Assembly: GCA_023443625.1 (NCBI GenBank)
Contig: JAEZTQ010000093.1
Location: forward strand, 248,001-312,000
Length of the DNA: 64,000 bases
From: Bacillota bacterium
GTDB lineage: Bacteria; Bacillota_A; Clostridia; Lachnospirales; Lachnospiraceae
Reading direction: 5' to 3'
Made by a program: the position numbers and the translations under genes. Each line of letters opens with the position of its first letter. The first letter of the stretch is position 1. The notes below the pieces were generated by a model. The model worked only from the letters and a program-made list of their open reading frames with translations, did not search any database and was not told where the DNA came from. Below, piece after piece: positions 26,983-36,074 of this stretch.

Positions 26983-28098
26983 CTAGTTTGTAACAACCTG
27001 CTCTGTATCTTTATCAAATACATGTAATTTAGACATATCAAATGCAACCTTTAATGTATCATTAGGTCTTGCAGTTGTACGAGGATTTACACGTGCAGTG
27101 ATATCAATGGTTTCATCAACACTGAAATATAAGAATACTTCAGCACCTAATAACTCATAAACCTTAACAGTTGCTTCGATAACACTTTCAGGAGAGCTGT
27201 TGATAAACATCTCTTCATCATGAATATCTTCTGGACGGATACCGATTACTACGGTCTTGCCTTCATAACCACCATCGATAAGCTTCTTAGCTTTTGCTTC
27301 AGGAACCTTTAATGAGTTGGCTCCAAAAGTAACATATACATCTGCACCCTTCTTAGTTACAGTTGCATCTGCGAAGTTCATCTGAGGAGATCCCATGAAA
27401 CCTGCTACGAATAAGTTCTGTGGTCTATCATATAAGTTCTGAGGTGTATCTACCTGTTGAACTAAACCATCCTTCATAACAACGATTCTTGTTCCAAGAG
27501 TCATTGCCTCTGTCTGGTCATGTGTTACATAGATGATTGTTGTCTGTAATCTCTGATGTAACTTGGAGATCTCGATACGCATCTGTACTCTCAACTTAGC
27601 ATCAAGGTTTGATAAAGGCTCATCCATAAGGAATACCTTAGGATCACGAACGATAGCACGACCCATAGCAACACGCTGTCTCTGACCACCGGAAAGAGCC
27701 TTCGGCTTACGATCTAATAAATGCTCAATATCAAGAATCTTAGCAGCTTCATGTACCTGCTTGTCAATCTGATCCTTTGGAACTTTTCTTAACTTCAAAC
27801 CAAATGCCATATTATCGAAAACTGACATATGGGGATATAAAGCGTAGTTCTGGAATACCATCGCGATATCTCTGTCCTTTGGTTCAACATCATTAACCAA
27901 TTTATCTCCGATCCAAAGCTCACCCTGTGAAATCTCCTCTAATCCTGCGATCATACGAAGAGTTGTTGATTTTCCGCAACCGGAAGGTCCTACGAAGATG
28001 ATAAATTCTCTATCTGCTATTTCAAGATTAAAGTCTTTTACAGCTATTACTCCGTTAGGATATTGCTTGCATATGTTCTTTAATGATAAACTTGCCAT
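26983..28098 (-). CDS. Sugar ABC transporter ATPase, MsmK/UgpC/MalK type
   Basis: This is the 371-residue ATPase of CUT1 carbohydrate importers. Walker A (GPSGCGKST), the Q-loop ([10 protein letters not shown]), the signature (ALSGGQRQR), Walker B ([12 protein letters not shown]) and the switch His (YVTHDQ) are all intact. The C-terminal 130 residues are the TOBE/MalK regulatory domain. It is encoded alone with its own terminator. The two CUT1 systems in this window (42591-46303 and 59355-62535) have no ATPase of their own, so this protein probably serves both, as MsmK does in streptococci. Confidence 0.93.
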   Translation of the reverse strand: MASLSLKNICKQYPNGVIAVKDFNLEIADREFIIFVGPSGCGKSTTLRMIAGLEEISQGELWIGDKLVNDVEPKDRDIAMVFQNYALYPHMSVFDNMAFGLKLRKVPKDQIDKQVHEAAKILDIEHLLDRKPKALSGGQRQRVAMGRAIVRDPKVFLMDEPLSNLDAKLRVQMRIEISKLHQRLQTTIIYVTHDQTEAMTLGTRIVVMKDGLVQQVDTPQNLYDRPQNLFVAGFMGSPQMNFADATVTKKGADVYVTFGANSLKVPEAKAKKLIDGGYEGKTVVIGIRPEDIHDEEMFINSSPESVIEATVKVYELLGAEVFLYFSVDETIDITARVNPRTTARPNDTLKVAFDMSKLHVFDKDTEQVVTN

Positions 28099-28286
28099 TT
28101 ATATATCCTCCTACTATTTCTACATTTCTATATTCTTGTACAACTGCTATATCGTAATGATACACCATTTGAACTTTAAGCACCATATCCCATTTTAACA
28201 AAATAAAATTTAGCCTTTTGTATAATTTGTATATTCGTCGAGAAAATAAGTAGTTTTACCGATAATACATTAAAATATAGACGAAT

Positions 28287-29171
28287 TTACTGTCTATATT
28301 CAATAAAACCTTCTCCCATAACTTCTCTAACATCGCTTATTATTACAAAAGATTTTGGGTCAATTTTTTTAGCAATATCGATTATTTCAATGATTTCTTT
28401 CTTTGATACAACGCAAAATATCATTTCTCTCTCTGTATTAGAATACTTTCCCATTGCCTTGATACCCGTTACTCCTCGTCCGATTTGATTTAAAATTGTC
28501 TCGGCAATCTCCTCATTATGATCAGAAATAATATATGCCATCTTGGCAAATTTTAGACCCTCAAGAATACCATCGGACACTTTGGTAGTTATAAAAACTG
28601 CAATAATTGCATACAATGCATTTCCAAGTCCAAATACAGCAGCGCCAAGGATAATGATTGTGCCATCTATAAAATACAAAATTTGAGGAATGGAAATATG
28701 TTTTTTGGAGGAATGGATAACACTGGCTAATAGATCCGTTCCTCCCGTTGAGGCATGTACCATGAATACAAGTCCGATTCCAATTCCGCCTATTGCACCT
28801 CCTAAAATTGCAGCTAGCAAATAGTCATCCGTCTGGATATCATATACAGGAATAACCATTAAAGCCACTATAAAGGCTATGGTGCCAAAGGTAGAGGAAA
28901 TCAAAAATCTAAGTCCTTTAATTTTAGCGGATATAGCAAACAAAATAACATTGCTTACCACCGTAAACAACCATAGTGGGATACCACCATTAAACCAACC
29001 CTTTGTTAATTCCTTAACCACAATGGCAAGACCAGATACTCCTCCCGTAACCAAGCCCATAGGTTCATATATAACATTTACTGATATGGCTACAAGGACT
29101 GTTCCTATCAAAATAATTAAGTACCTTTTAAATTGCAATAAAAATTTACTACTGGTAGTATTGTTACTCAT
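28287..29171 (-). CDS. YitT family membrane protein
   Basis: This is a 294-residue integral membrane protein with five or six hydrophobic segments (YitT/DUF161) followed by a soluble DUF2179 domain of about 85 residues at the C-terminus. The characteristic GLVTGGVSGLAIV and STGGTDLLASVI motifs are present. The family is widespread in Firmicutes and has no settled function; transport has been suggested. The start at 29171 (MSNNTTS) follows AAAGGAG. It is the downstream neighbour of the LCP-like gene on the same strand. Confidence 0.88.
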   Translation of the reverse strand: MSNNTTSSKFLLQFKRYLIILIGTVLVAISVNVIYEPMGLVTGGVSGLAIVVKELTKGWFNGGIPLWLFTVVSNVILFAISAKIKGLRFLISSTFGTIAFIVALMVIPVYDIQTDDYLLAAILGGAIGGIGIGLVFMVHASTGGTDLLASVIHSSKKHISIPQILYFIDGTIIILGAAVFGLGNALYAIIAVFITTKVSDGILEGLKFAKMAYIISDHNEEIAETILNQIGRGVTGIKAMGKYSNTEREMIFCVVSKKEIIEIIDIAKKIDPKSFVIISDVREVMGEGFIEYRQ

Positions 29172-29287
29172 GTCCGCTCCTTTTAAAAATAATCCTATAT
29201 TATTCTCGATATTTTTATAGTACACATAATTTGGAAATCTATGCATACTGCTTCTGTGAGATGCAGACTCAAGTTATTAGCAATTGG

Positions 29288-30121
29288 TTAATCCGTATCT
29301 GTTGCTGTATGTTCAACAAGTTGCTGCCCTGTATGTTCCAAATCAATTGTATATTCACTGTTTATATTTCTCCCTTTAATTAATTCAAAGGATATATCCT
29401 TGGGTGAAACCTCCATATAATACCTTAAAAACTTTACTTTATCATCAAGAGCAAGATTTGTTTTAATCGAAGGATAAGTTTCTTCTATATATGCAGTCAC
29501 TTTTTCTTTGGTATCCAGTGTTTTTATATACTTTGTATAATCCTTTGTAAAAGTCTCCATGGGTACTGAAGCATAATTATCTTCTTGCTTTATATATTTT
29601 TGCGTAAATATAGTTTCATATGTATTCACTGGAAAAACTGTATAATAGTTAATATCTATTCCAAGTAAATTCTCTGTAATCAAAACACCATATTCAAAGG
29701 CTTTATCAGCATCCAAATACGCAGAAAGAGCAGATAACTTCATGAATTGAGGCATCTCCGGACAATCTAAAATAATCTTTCTATATAAGGGGTCATCAAT
29801 GGTTATTTTGGTTCTAACAGGAATCGTTATATAGGTTAGTTTTCTACTATGGCCGTTTAAAATCTCTAACACTATCTTTGTTATATCGTTACTTTCTTCA
29901 TCATAACAAAAGATCAAATTCTTTGATACCGCTTCTATCTCTACCTTCACCTTATCAGTTGACACAGTATCATCTTGATAAGCTACGACACCTTTCTCCT
30001 TAGGCTGCCAAAAATGCATGGCTGCCTTATAGCTGATAACAGCTACCGTTAGCAAAAACAGAACAACAAAAATAGATCTGATAAATACTTTAGCAAAAAT
30101 CTTTCCCGGGCTGCGTTTCAA
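29288..30121 (-). CDS. LytR-CpsA-Psr-like membrane protein, divergent
   Basis: This is a 277-residue protein with one N-terminal membrane helix (residues 13-33) and an extracellular domain that looks like a distant LCP fold. The block KLTYITIPVRTKITID corresponds to the LCP SIPRDT strand, and GIDINYYTVFPVNTYETIF to the family stretch that binds the polyprenyl chain. The Arg-Asp pair used by LCP ligases is not kept (IPVRT in place of IPRDT). It is therefore unlikely to be an active wall-polymer ligase and may bind lipid-linked glycan. The assignment is by eye and moderate. Confidence 0.55.
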   Translation of the reverse strand: MKRSPGKIFAKVFIRSIFVVLFLLTVAVISYKAAMHFWQPKEKGVVAYQDDTVSTDKVKVEIEAVSKNLIFCYDEESNDITKIVLEILNGHSRKLTYITIPVRTKITIDDPLYRKIILDCPEMPQFMKLSALSAYLDADKAFEYGVLITENLLGIDINYYTVFPVNTYETIFTQKYIKQEDNYASVPMETFTKDYTKYIKTLDTKEKVTAYIEETYPSIKTNLALDDKVKFLRYYMEVSPKDISFELIKGRNINSEYTIDLEHTGQQLVEHTATDTD

Positions 30122-30373
30122 AATTAATCACCTCACATCCTTACTTATTTTATCACACAAGGTAAGGTTTATCAAATAACTTTGCAATGGAGATTGTATT
30201 AAATCATGGAGACTCTGCTGCTATAGAATCCTTTATATGCCATACAAATTGTGGTATACTAAGGATATCAAAGGTAAATTGAAATCACAGACGAAACAGA
30301 AGGAATACAGCGTGAAAAGAAAATTATTCACATTGTAAATATTGTGCCTGCTGCTAAAAGATTGCAGGGTATG

Positions 30374-30395
30374 GAAAGGTATGGTTATTATAATG
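30374..30395 (+). promoter_or_regulatory. Recurrent start-region motif before the SDR gene
   Basis: GGAAAGG is followed at once by ATGGTTATTATA and then the likely ATG at 30393. The same block occurs before the ABC-F gene (33826-33848), in a close variant before the GT2 gene (9059-9082, minus), and in a weaker form before the AraC gene (38605-38625, minus). Either the true start is the first ATG, giving MVIIM, or the block is a conserved translation element. Confidence 0.5.
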
Positions 30396-31124
30396 AAGAG
30401 AAAAACAGCATTAATCACAGGATCTTCTCGTGGAATTGGTAAAGCAATTGCTGCTAAGTTTGCCAAAAAAGGATATAATATTATTATTAACTGTGCACAT
30501 AATGAGGAGGTTTTACTTAAGACAAAGACGGAGCTAGAAACTTATCAGGTTCCTGTCCACGCTTATCTTGGAGACATGGGTAAGATAGAGGCAGCGAAAG
30601 AGCTATTTCAACAAATAAAAAAGCTATATGGTAGTGTGGATGTCCTGATAAATAACGCAGGTATATCCTATGTGGGACTTTTTACAGATATGACACCTCA
30701 AGATTGGAACAAGGTTATCACCACCAATCTTACTTCTGTATATAATTGCTGCTCTCTTGCCATTCCAGACATGGTTAAAAATAAATACGGTAAAATCATT
30801 AACATCTCCTCAGTCTGGGGAAATGTAGGTGCCTCCTGCGAGGTAGCTTATTCCGCCTCCAAGGGGGGAATGAACGCCTTTACCAAAGCTCTGGCTAAGG
30901 AGCTTGCACCAAGTAACATTCAGGTAAATGCTGTGGCCTGCGGAGCTATTGACACAGAAATGAATCATTTCCTTGCTGATGAGGAGCTGATGCAATTAAT
31001 CAGCGACATCCCCGCCAGCCGTCTAGGGCGTGCAGAAGAGGTAGCCGATTTGGTTTATCATCTTGCCTATAAAAACGAATATCTGACAGGACAGATTATA
31101 GGTTTAGATGGCGGATGGATATAA
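30393..31124 (+). CDS. SDR-family oxidoreductase, FabG-like
   Basis: This is a 243-residue classical short-chain dehydrogenase/reductase. The cofactor motif is TGSSRGIGKAIA, with NNAG at about residue 85, the catalytic Ser in NISSVWG, and the YSASKGG Tyr-Lys pair. The C-terminus ends in YLTGQIIGLDGGWI, typical of FabG. It may be 3-oxoacyl-ACP reductase or a related reductase; no fatty-acid genes are nearby, so the substrate is open. It is read alone from the plus strand. Confidence 0.88.
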   Translation: MKRKTALITGSSRGIGKAIAAKFAKKGYNIIINCAHNEEVLLKTKTELETYQVPVHAYLGDMGKIEAAKELFQQIKKLYGSVDVLINNAGISYVGLFTDMTPQDWNKVITTNLTSVYNCCSLAIPDMVKNKYGKIINISSVWGNVGASCEVAYSASKGGMNAFTKALAKELAPSNIQVNAVACGAIDTEMNHFLADEELMQLISDIPASRLGRAEEVADLVYHLAYKNEYLTGQIIGLDGGWI

Positions 31125-31165
31125 ATCCGCCATTGTTAATCCTCTATAAGGTTCGATGGTTGCCA

Positions 31166-32038
31166 TTAATCGAATAATGATATTTGGCTATAATTTTTAT
31201 TTTCCGGAAATGTATGTAGATAAGAAAACACTTCCTCTGGATTACACAAAATATTGTGTTCCTTACAAAGGCTTCTAAATAACTGCATAAGTTCTTTATT
31301 ATTATCACTCTTTACCTCATATGCATATCTATACTTCTGATGATATTTCATGCTAAGTCCTTGGAAATGTTCATCAAGTCTATCATAGAAGTATTCTCTA
31401 TTCCCCTCTCTCAGTGTAAGTCCCATTCCAAAGCATATGATTCCCTTAACATTAGCTTCTATACAGTATCCTAAAATACCTTCAATATTTTCCCTTGTAT
31501 CATTAATAAATGGTAATATTGGATCAAGCCACACAATAGTCGGTATTCCATTGTCTCTACATATCTTAAGAACTTCAAATCTCCTCTTGGTAGTGCACAC
31601 ATTAGGTTCTAGCACCTTACACAGTGCTTCATCATAAGTAGTTAATGTCAACTGAACTACGCACTTCGACTTTTCATTTATACTTTTCAATAGTTCTAAA
31701 TCTCGTAAAATCAGATCTGATTTAGTCTGTATCGCAAGTCCATATTCATATTTATTAATAAGTTCTAGGCACTTTCTAGTTATACCCAACTCTTCTTCGC
31801 AGTGCATATAAGGATCACACATAGCGCCAGTTCCAATCATACATTTCTTTCTCTTGGAGCTAAGAGCTTTCTCTAAAAGTTCCAGTGCATTCTGCTTTAC
31901 CTCTATATCCTCAAAATCATGGGTAAAATTATAGCATTTACTTCTACTGTCACAATAGATACAACCATGAGTACAGCCACGATACATATTCATACCATTT
32001 TGAACTGATAATATTCCTTTGGCGTCTACAAAATGCAT
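31166..32038 (-). CDS. Radical SAM protein, SPL-like
   Basis: This is a 290-residue radical SAM protein with the cluster motif GCTHGCIYC (Cys22, Cys26, Cys29). The layout, with a GTGAMCDPYMHCE block, resembles the spore photoproduct lyase-like group of radical SAM proteins common in clostridia. The C-terminus ends in QISLFD, which resembles the bacterial sliding-clamp binding motif Q-L-S/D-L-F. I infer a possible link to DNA repair. The gene is convergent with the SDR gene and has 163 bases of spacer to the beta-lactamase-like remnant. Confidence 0.8.
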   Translation of the reverse strand: MHFVDAKGILSVQNGMNMYRGCTHGCIYCDSRSKCYNFTHDFEDIEVKQNALELLEKALSSKRKKCMIGTGAMCDPYMHCEEELGITRKCLELINKYEYGLAIQTKSDLILRDLELLKSINEKSKCVVQLTLTTYDEALCKVLEPNVCTTKRRFEVLKICRDNGIPTIVWLDPILPFINDTRENIEGILGYCIEANVKGIICFGMGLTLREGNREYFYDRLDEHFQGLSMKYHQKYRYAYEVKSDNNKELMQLFRSLCKEHNILCNPEEVFSYLHTFPENKNYSQISLFD

Positions 32039-32202
32039 ATGTATTCCTCCTCGAAAACCATTCTATTTCATCCGTTTTTACTACATTATACACCATAATA
32101 TGTGATACCTGAATGTCATATTATAACTCTTTTGTTTCAATTTCCTCTGTGATATCAGAACAAGCATCTTTATTTCTAATGCAGCATCTAAAATCTCAAC
32201 TA

Positions 32203-32712
32203 TTATGCATACCCTCTTATAAAAAAGAGCGACCCTCCCATATGCCCTATTAATTCCCCTTTTAACCGGTAAAAACTAGTAATCCCAGAGATATTGAGTC
32301 GTATAAAACCCCCGCCATATTGTCCCAGAGGAGGACAATACTGAATCATTCCAAATTTTCGCAACTGCTCAAATACCTTTTTATCAAACAACTTCCCACC
32401 AAAGAAGACCTTTAAAAAGATCATTACTTCTCTGGAGCTACTCATACAACCTCCACAAGCAGGAATACTTCTCCATAGATTTGGAAGATGTAATGCTTTA
32501 TCTTTATAATACATCAGGGAAACCAGTATTTTGAAATAACAAATTACTTACGGTAATGTCATCGGAGTATTCTTTTCCCTTATAAATGTGAAGTCCCTCT
32601 AAAATCTCCGTTCCAAAGTACTTACTAATCTTATCCTCTAGGGAAAGCTTACCTTATTGCATTAGATTAATGATACAGGTGGTGGTATATAGCTTTGTAA
32701 TATCTTTTTATA
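32203..32712 (-). pseudogene. Degenerate beta-lactamase-family serine hydrolase
   Basis: Pieces of a class C beta-lactamase/D-Ala-D-Ala peptidase-like protein are spread over several frames on the minus strand. They include a block reading DITKLYTTTCIINLMQ, then GKLSLEDKISKYFG, DITVSNLLFQNTGFPDVL, and a longer open piece with GGCMSSSREVMIFLKVFFGG and a final HMGGSLFFIRGYA. The SxxK motif reads DITK, so the nucleophile Ser is lost. A stop interrupts before GKLSLED, the frame shifts near 32515, and the N-terminus is missing. Confidence 0.75.
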
Positions 32713-32820
32713 AAAAAACAAATCCCAGACTTCGTAAAAAGTAAGGGACTTATAGTAAACTTATATATGTATGCAGTGCTTGCGATCTATTGCTAGTGCT
32801 AGGTCCTGTTTAACTACCAA

Positions 32821-33486
32821 TTATAAACCTATAACTCTATTTGCTTCTTCTAATTTAGAATAAAACTGAACATAGAAGTCTTTGTCCTTCTCATACTTCG
32901 CAATATAAAAACGATTGAGTATAAACATATTTAAGTTCCTAACTAGAGTTTCATCCGTTGCCTTCTTAATAACCTCCTCCACATCATTAAGAAAATAATG
33001 CCAATCAATTATAAACTGTTCATTACGAATACCATCCGGTGTATCAATCCAATTGCTTACTTTCACCTTGGTGGCATTTTGATTGCTGCATTCATTCTTC
33101 TGTAAGAAGTACTTGAAACCACCATCCTTATAGTATCGTCCCAAGGGGAAGATACGGCAAATTCCAGGGCGAGAACTGTGGATACTACATTTGCCACCTT
33201 GATTTAAAAATATACACTTCTCCCCTTCTCCAGCCATCTTCAAATTCGGAAGAATGATGCCATCCACCACATTTAACTCTATCTTATCAGCCAATAATCC
33301 CTCAAAACTCATATTCAAATTCGTAGTAAGTCTATAGATATCATAAGGATCTAATACAATGGAATTCCCCATGCCATGGCAACAGGAAGCAGCTCCTTTG
33401 CAACCATTACAACTAGCTTCCACCAGATCCTTTAACTCATACAATTTACCATCGGATATATCTTCCAAACTGCAATTTCGTTTCAT
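32821..33486 (-). CDS. YkgJ-family cysteine cluster protein
   Basis: This is a 221-residue protein of the YkgJ family, whose conserved cysteines bind metal (zinc or iron-sulfur). The motifs are visible as CNGCKGAASCCHG near residue 26 and CIFLNQGGKCSIH, then RPGICRIFPLGRYY. No membrane segment is present. The C-terminal third is helical and specific. Function in this group is not established. It reads alone, divergent from the ABC-F leader. Confidence 0.85.
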   Translation of the reverse strand: MKRNCSLEDISDGKLYELKDLVEASCNGCKGAASCCHGMGNSIVLDPYDIYRLTTNLNMSFEGLLADKIELNVVDGIILPNLKMAGEGEKCIFLNQGGKCSIHSSRPGICRIFPLGRYYKDGGFKYFLQKNECSNQNATKVKVSNWIDTPDGIRNEQFIIDWHYFLNDVEEVIKKATDETLVRNLNMFILNRFYIAKYEKDKDFYVQFYSKLEEANRVIGL

Positions 33487-33601
33487 TTTGTTTCCTCACT
33501 TATGCTCTTAATCTGTATCTATTTAGTTAAACTTCTCTTATCATTATACATTCATTGTATATTTTTAATCAATAACCTTACAAACGAGATGATTTCACCT
33601 A

Positions 33602-33709
33602 ATGGTTGAATTATTAAATCAACATATGAATGAAATGATTGAAATTAAACTTAAAAAATGTTATGCTACCAACGGTGAACTAAGTAACTGTCTTTACTTA
33701 GTAAATTAA
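33602..33709 (+). CDS. Possible 35-codon leader peptide upstream of the ABC-F gene
   Basis: An open frame starts at ATG 33602 (or at 33626 or 33635 in frame) and ends at TAA 33707-33709. It includes KKCYATNGELSNCLYLVN. Its last codons lie inside a hairpin (ACTAAGTAA with TTACTTAGT), and a terminator-like hairpin follows. That is the layout of antibiotic-ABC-F attenuators, where stalling on a leader peptide lets transcription proceed. The ribosome site is weak. Confidence 0.4.
   Translation: MVELLNQHMNEMIEIKLKKCYATNGELSNCLYLVN
33679..33702 (+). promoter_or_regulatory. Hairpin in the ABC-F leader
   Basis: ACTAAGTAA and TTACTTAGT form a perfect 9-bp stem with a 6-base loop inside the 3' end of the leader open frame. 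Confidence 0.55.
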
Positions 33710-33741
33710 TTATAACATTTCGATTATGGTCATACTACATG

Positions 33742-33768
33742 AAAGAGCTTTACTTTAAGCTCTTTTTT
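33742..33768 (+). terminator. Terminator-like hairpin in the ABC-F leader
   Basis: AAAGAGCTT, a short loop, AAGCTCTTT and TTT make a rho-independent terminator on the plus strand, 78 bases upstream of the ABC-F start. As no gene ends just before it, an attenuator is the best reading. Confidence 0.7.
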
Positions 33769-33845
33769 AAATTAACATAGGAGTGGCTCACGAGAGCCTG
33801 CCCCTCCTTATTATTACTCTATTACGGAAAGGCATGGTCATTATA

Positions 33846-35585
33846 ATGATAAAAGTTGAAAATTTATCCTACTCATTTCCGGATAAGGATCTATATAATA
33901 AAATATCCTTTACCGTAGAAGAAGGTCAACATTGTGCTTTTATTGGAGCTAGCGGCAGCGGAAAAAGTACCTTGGTTCATATCTTTATGGATCCAGAAAG
34001 ATATCTCTTCGATGGAAAGTTAGAGATCAGCCCAGATTGTAGAATTGGGTATGTAAGTCAATTCTCACAGTTAGATAAAGAGAAGGATACTACGGTCTTT
34101 GAATATATAGGGGAAGAGTTTATTAGGCTTCAGAAGGAAATCACCTCTATTTGTACGGAGATGGAAACTGCTTCGGACATGGATGCTCTTATGGAGAAGT
34201 ACCAAGAAGCATTGGATGCATTTGATGCCATTGGTGGAAATGATTTTGAAAACAATATTAATAAGAAACTAAATCTAGCAAACCTTGGTAAGCACGAAAA
34301 TCTAATGGTGTCCCAACTCAGCGGTGGCGAATTCAAGCTAATTCAAGTAATTAAGGAAATGCTCACAGGTCCAGGCTTTATAATCATGGATGAACCCGAT
34401 GTATTTTTAGACTTTGAAAACCTAGATTCTCTTAAAGAGCTAATTAATTCCCACAAAGGCACCATGCTTGTGATTACCCATAACCGGTATCTCTTAAACC
34501 ATTGCTTTAATAAAATTCTCCACTTGGAAAACAAAGAGCTCCAAGAGTTTGATGGAAGATATATTGAGTATAACCTCTCCTTACTTCAAACAAAGATAGA
34601 GTTACAAGAAATGGCCATTGCAGACGAAGAAGAAATTGAGAGAAATGAGAAATTGGTCAACAAACTAAGATTTGCTTCAACCATCTTTACTGAAGCTTCC
34701 AGAGGAAAAGCGCTTCATGCCAGAGTGAAAATTCTAGAAAGACTAGAAGCACGAAGAATTAAAGCCCCTTTTGTGGATATCAAGGAACCCCAGATACATT
34801 TTCCCATAGATATGGAAATGGAAGAAAGTACTGCCTTAAAGGTAAGGGATTATAGCGTTGCCTTCGAGGATGTTCTTCTAGAGAATGTGAACTTTGAAAT
34901 TGCATCTACTGACAAGGTAGCCCTGATTGGTCCTAATGGTACTGGTAAAACCACCTTACTACGAGATATCTTTAAAAATAATTCTGATACCATAGAAATT
35001 AAGGATGATATTAAGTTGGCTTTTTTATCACAGCTTCCAGAGGAAATGCTCAAGGAGTCTAATACCATATCTGATGAATTCTTTGATGCCGGTTTTCAGA
35101 CTTATGACGAGATAAAATCCTATCTAATGAGCTATGGCTTTGAAGATGACTTCATTCATAAGAAGATAGCCACTTTATCTGGGGGAGAAAAAAACCTCCT
35201 TCAACTTGCTAAACTATCCTCCATGAAAGCCAACCTATTGCTTCTGGATGAACCCACAAGTCATCTAGATACTTATTCGCAATTGGCACTAGAAAAAGCC
35301 ATGGAAGACTATAAGGGTGCAATCCTAATGGTTTCTCATGATTATTATTTTATCGCAAATTGTATGGATTATTGTTTACTCATTGAGGATAAGACCATTA
35401 GAAAAGTGAATATGCGAAAATTCAGAAAGATGATTTATGCAAAGCATTTTGATAAAGACTATCTAGAAATTGAACAAAAGAAAAAAGAAGTTGAAAGAAA
35501 AATAGAATTTGCATTAATGAATAGGGATTTTGCTCAGGCAAGAGTTTTATCCCAGGAGCTGGAAGGGCTTATTAAATTACTATAA
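33846..35585 (+). CDS. ABC-F family ribosomal protection/translation factor
   Basis: This is a 579-residue protein with two ABC domains and no membrane segments, as in the ABC-F family, members of which act on the ribosome and some of which give resistance to lincosamides, pleuromutilins and streptogramins. The first domain has GASGSGKST, LSGGEFK and IIMDEPDVFLD; the second has GPNGTGKTT, LSGGEKN and LLLDEPTSHLD. The linker (about residues 230-310) is the part that enters the ribosome and has a charged helical sequence. A C-terminal helical extension follows. The attenuator-like leader supports drug-induced expression. Subfamily cannot be fixed by eye. Confidence 0.88.
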   Translation: MIKVENLSYSFPDKDLYNKISFTVEEGQHCAFIGASGSGKSTLVHIFMDPERYLFDGKLEISPDCRIGYVSQFSQLDKEKDTTVFEYIGEEFIRLQKEITSICTEMETASDMDALMEKYQEALDAFDAIGGNDFENNINKKLNLANLGKHENLMVSQLSGGEFKLIQVIKEMLTGPGFIIMDEPDVFLDFENLDSLKELINSHKGTMLVITHNRYLLNHCFNKILHLENKELQEFDGRYIEYNLSLLQTKIELQEMAIADEEEIERNEKLVNKLRFASTIFTEASRGKALHARVKILERLEARRIKAPFVDIKEPQIHFPIDMEMEESTALKVRDYSVAFEDVLLENVNFEIASTDKVALIGPNGTGKTTLLRDIFKNNSDTIEIKDDIKLAFLSQLPEEMLKESNTISDEFFDAGFQTYDEIKSYLMSYGFEDDFIHKKIATLSGGEKNLLQLAKLSSMKANLLLLDEPTSHLDTYSQLALEKAMEDYKGAILMVSHDYYFIANCMDYCLLIEDKTIRKVNMRKFRKMIYAKHFDKDYLEIEQKKKEVERKIEFALMNRDFAQARVLSQELEGLIKLL

Positions 35586-35645
35586 AGAAGAATTCCTAGC
35601 TATTTGGAATTATAATTATAATGTAAAAAATGTTCCTATCTGTCT

Positions 35646-35738
35646 AAAGGGCAGAAGAAAAATTCCCCTAAGTAGATTTTGGTTATTTACCTTGTCTACT
35701 TATGGGGAATCATATCATCTCATGGGTTTCTGCCCTTT
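35646..35738. repeat. Nested palindrome, 93 bp
   Basis: Outer arms (AAAGGGCAGAA with TTCTGCCCTTT) enclose inner arms (ATTCCCC and AAGTAGA with TCTACTT and GGGGAAT). It lies between the ABC-F gene and the Fic remnant, with no T run after it. A similar element is at 57448-57543. It may be a small MITE-like repeat or a structured RNA. Confidence 0.55.
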
Positions 35739-35747
35739 ACCTATTTC

Positions 35748-36074
35748 TTAGAAATCTCCAACCAAAAAATACTCCATTAATTCCTTGTATCTATCCTGTG
35801 CTGAGTAACAAGTATCTATTAAGTATCCTCTTTCCTCTGGATATTCCTTTAATCCCCTATAATAAAACAATTTGTTTTGCTCATCAATAATTAAAGGATC
35901 TATCCCATTTTTCAAGCACTCCTTAAACATAATCATTCGCCCTACTCTTCCGTTTCCATCTTGAAATGGATGAATAGCTTCAAAATTATAATGGAATTCT
36001 ATGATATCCTCAAATGTTAGGGTTGCAGTTTGATTATAATTAATTAGAGGCTTTGAAATATCCGAAATATTCAA
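35748..36074 (-). pseudogene. C-terminal remnant of a Fic-family AMPylase
   Basis: The 108 codons encode the Fic core: HPFQDGNGRVGR, with the catalytic His and the Gly-Asn-Gly-Arg phosphate-binding loop. The helical end (QDRYKELMEYFLVGDF) is present. The N-terminal third of a normal Fic domain is missing. The reading frame is bounded by the stop codon of the GH43 gene, directly adjacent and in the same frame, and only a TTG could start it. I read it as a truncated gene left by a deletion or insertion of the GH43 gene. Confidence 0.75.

Noticed and set aside
30233..30466. Minus-strand open frame of 77 codons upstream of the SDR gene
   Set aside because: It is antisense to the SDR start region and lacks a ribosome site and recognisable features.
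32515..32820. An additional small gene between the radical SAM and YkgJ genes
   Set aside because: The readable blocks in this stretch belong to the degenerate beta-lactamase-family gene. Nothing else is supported.
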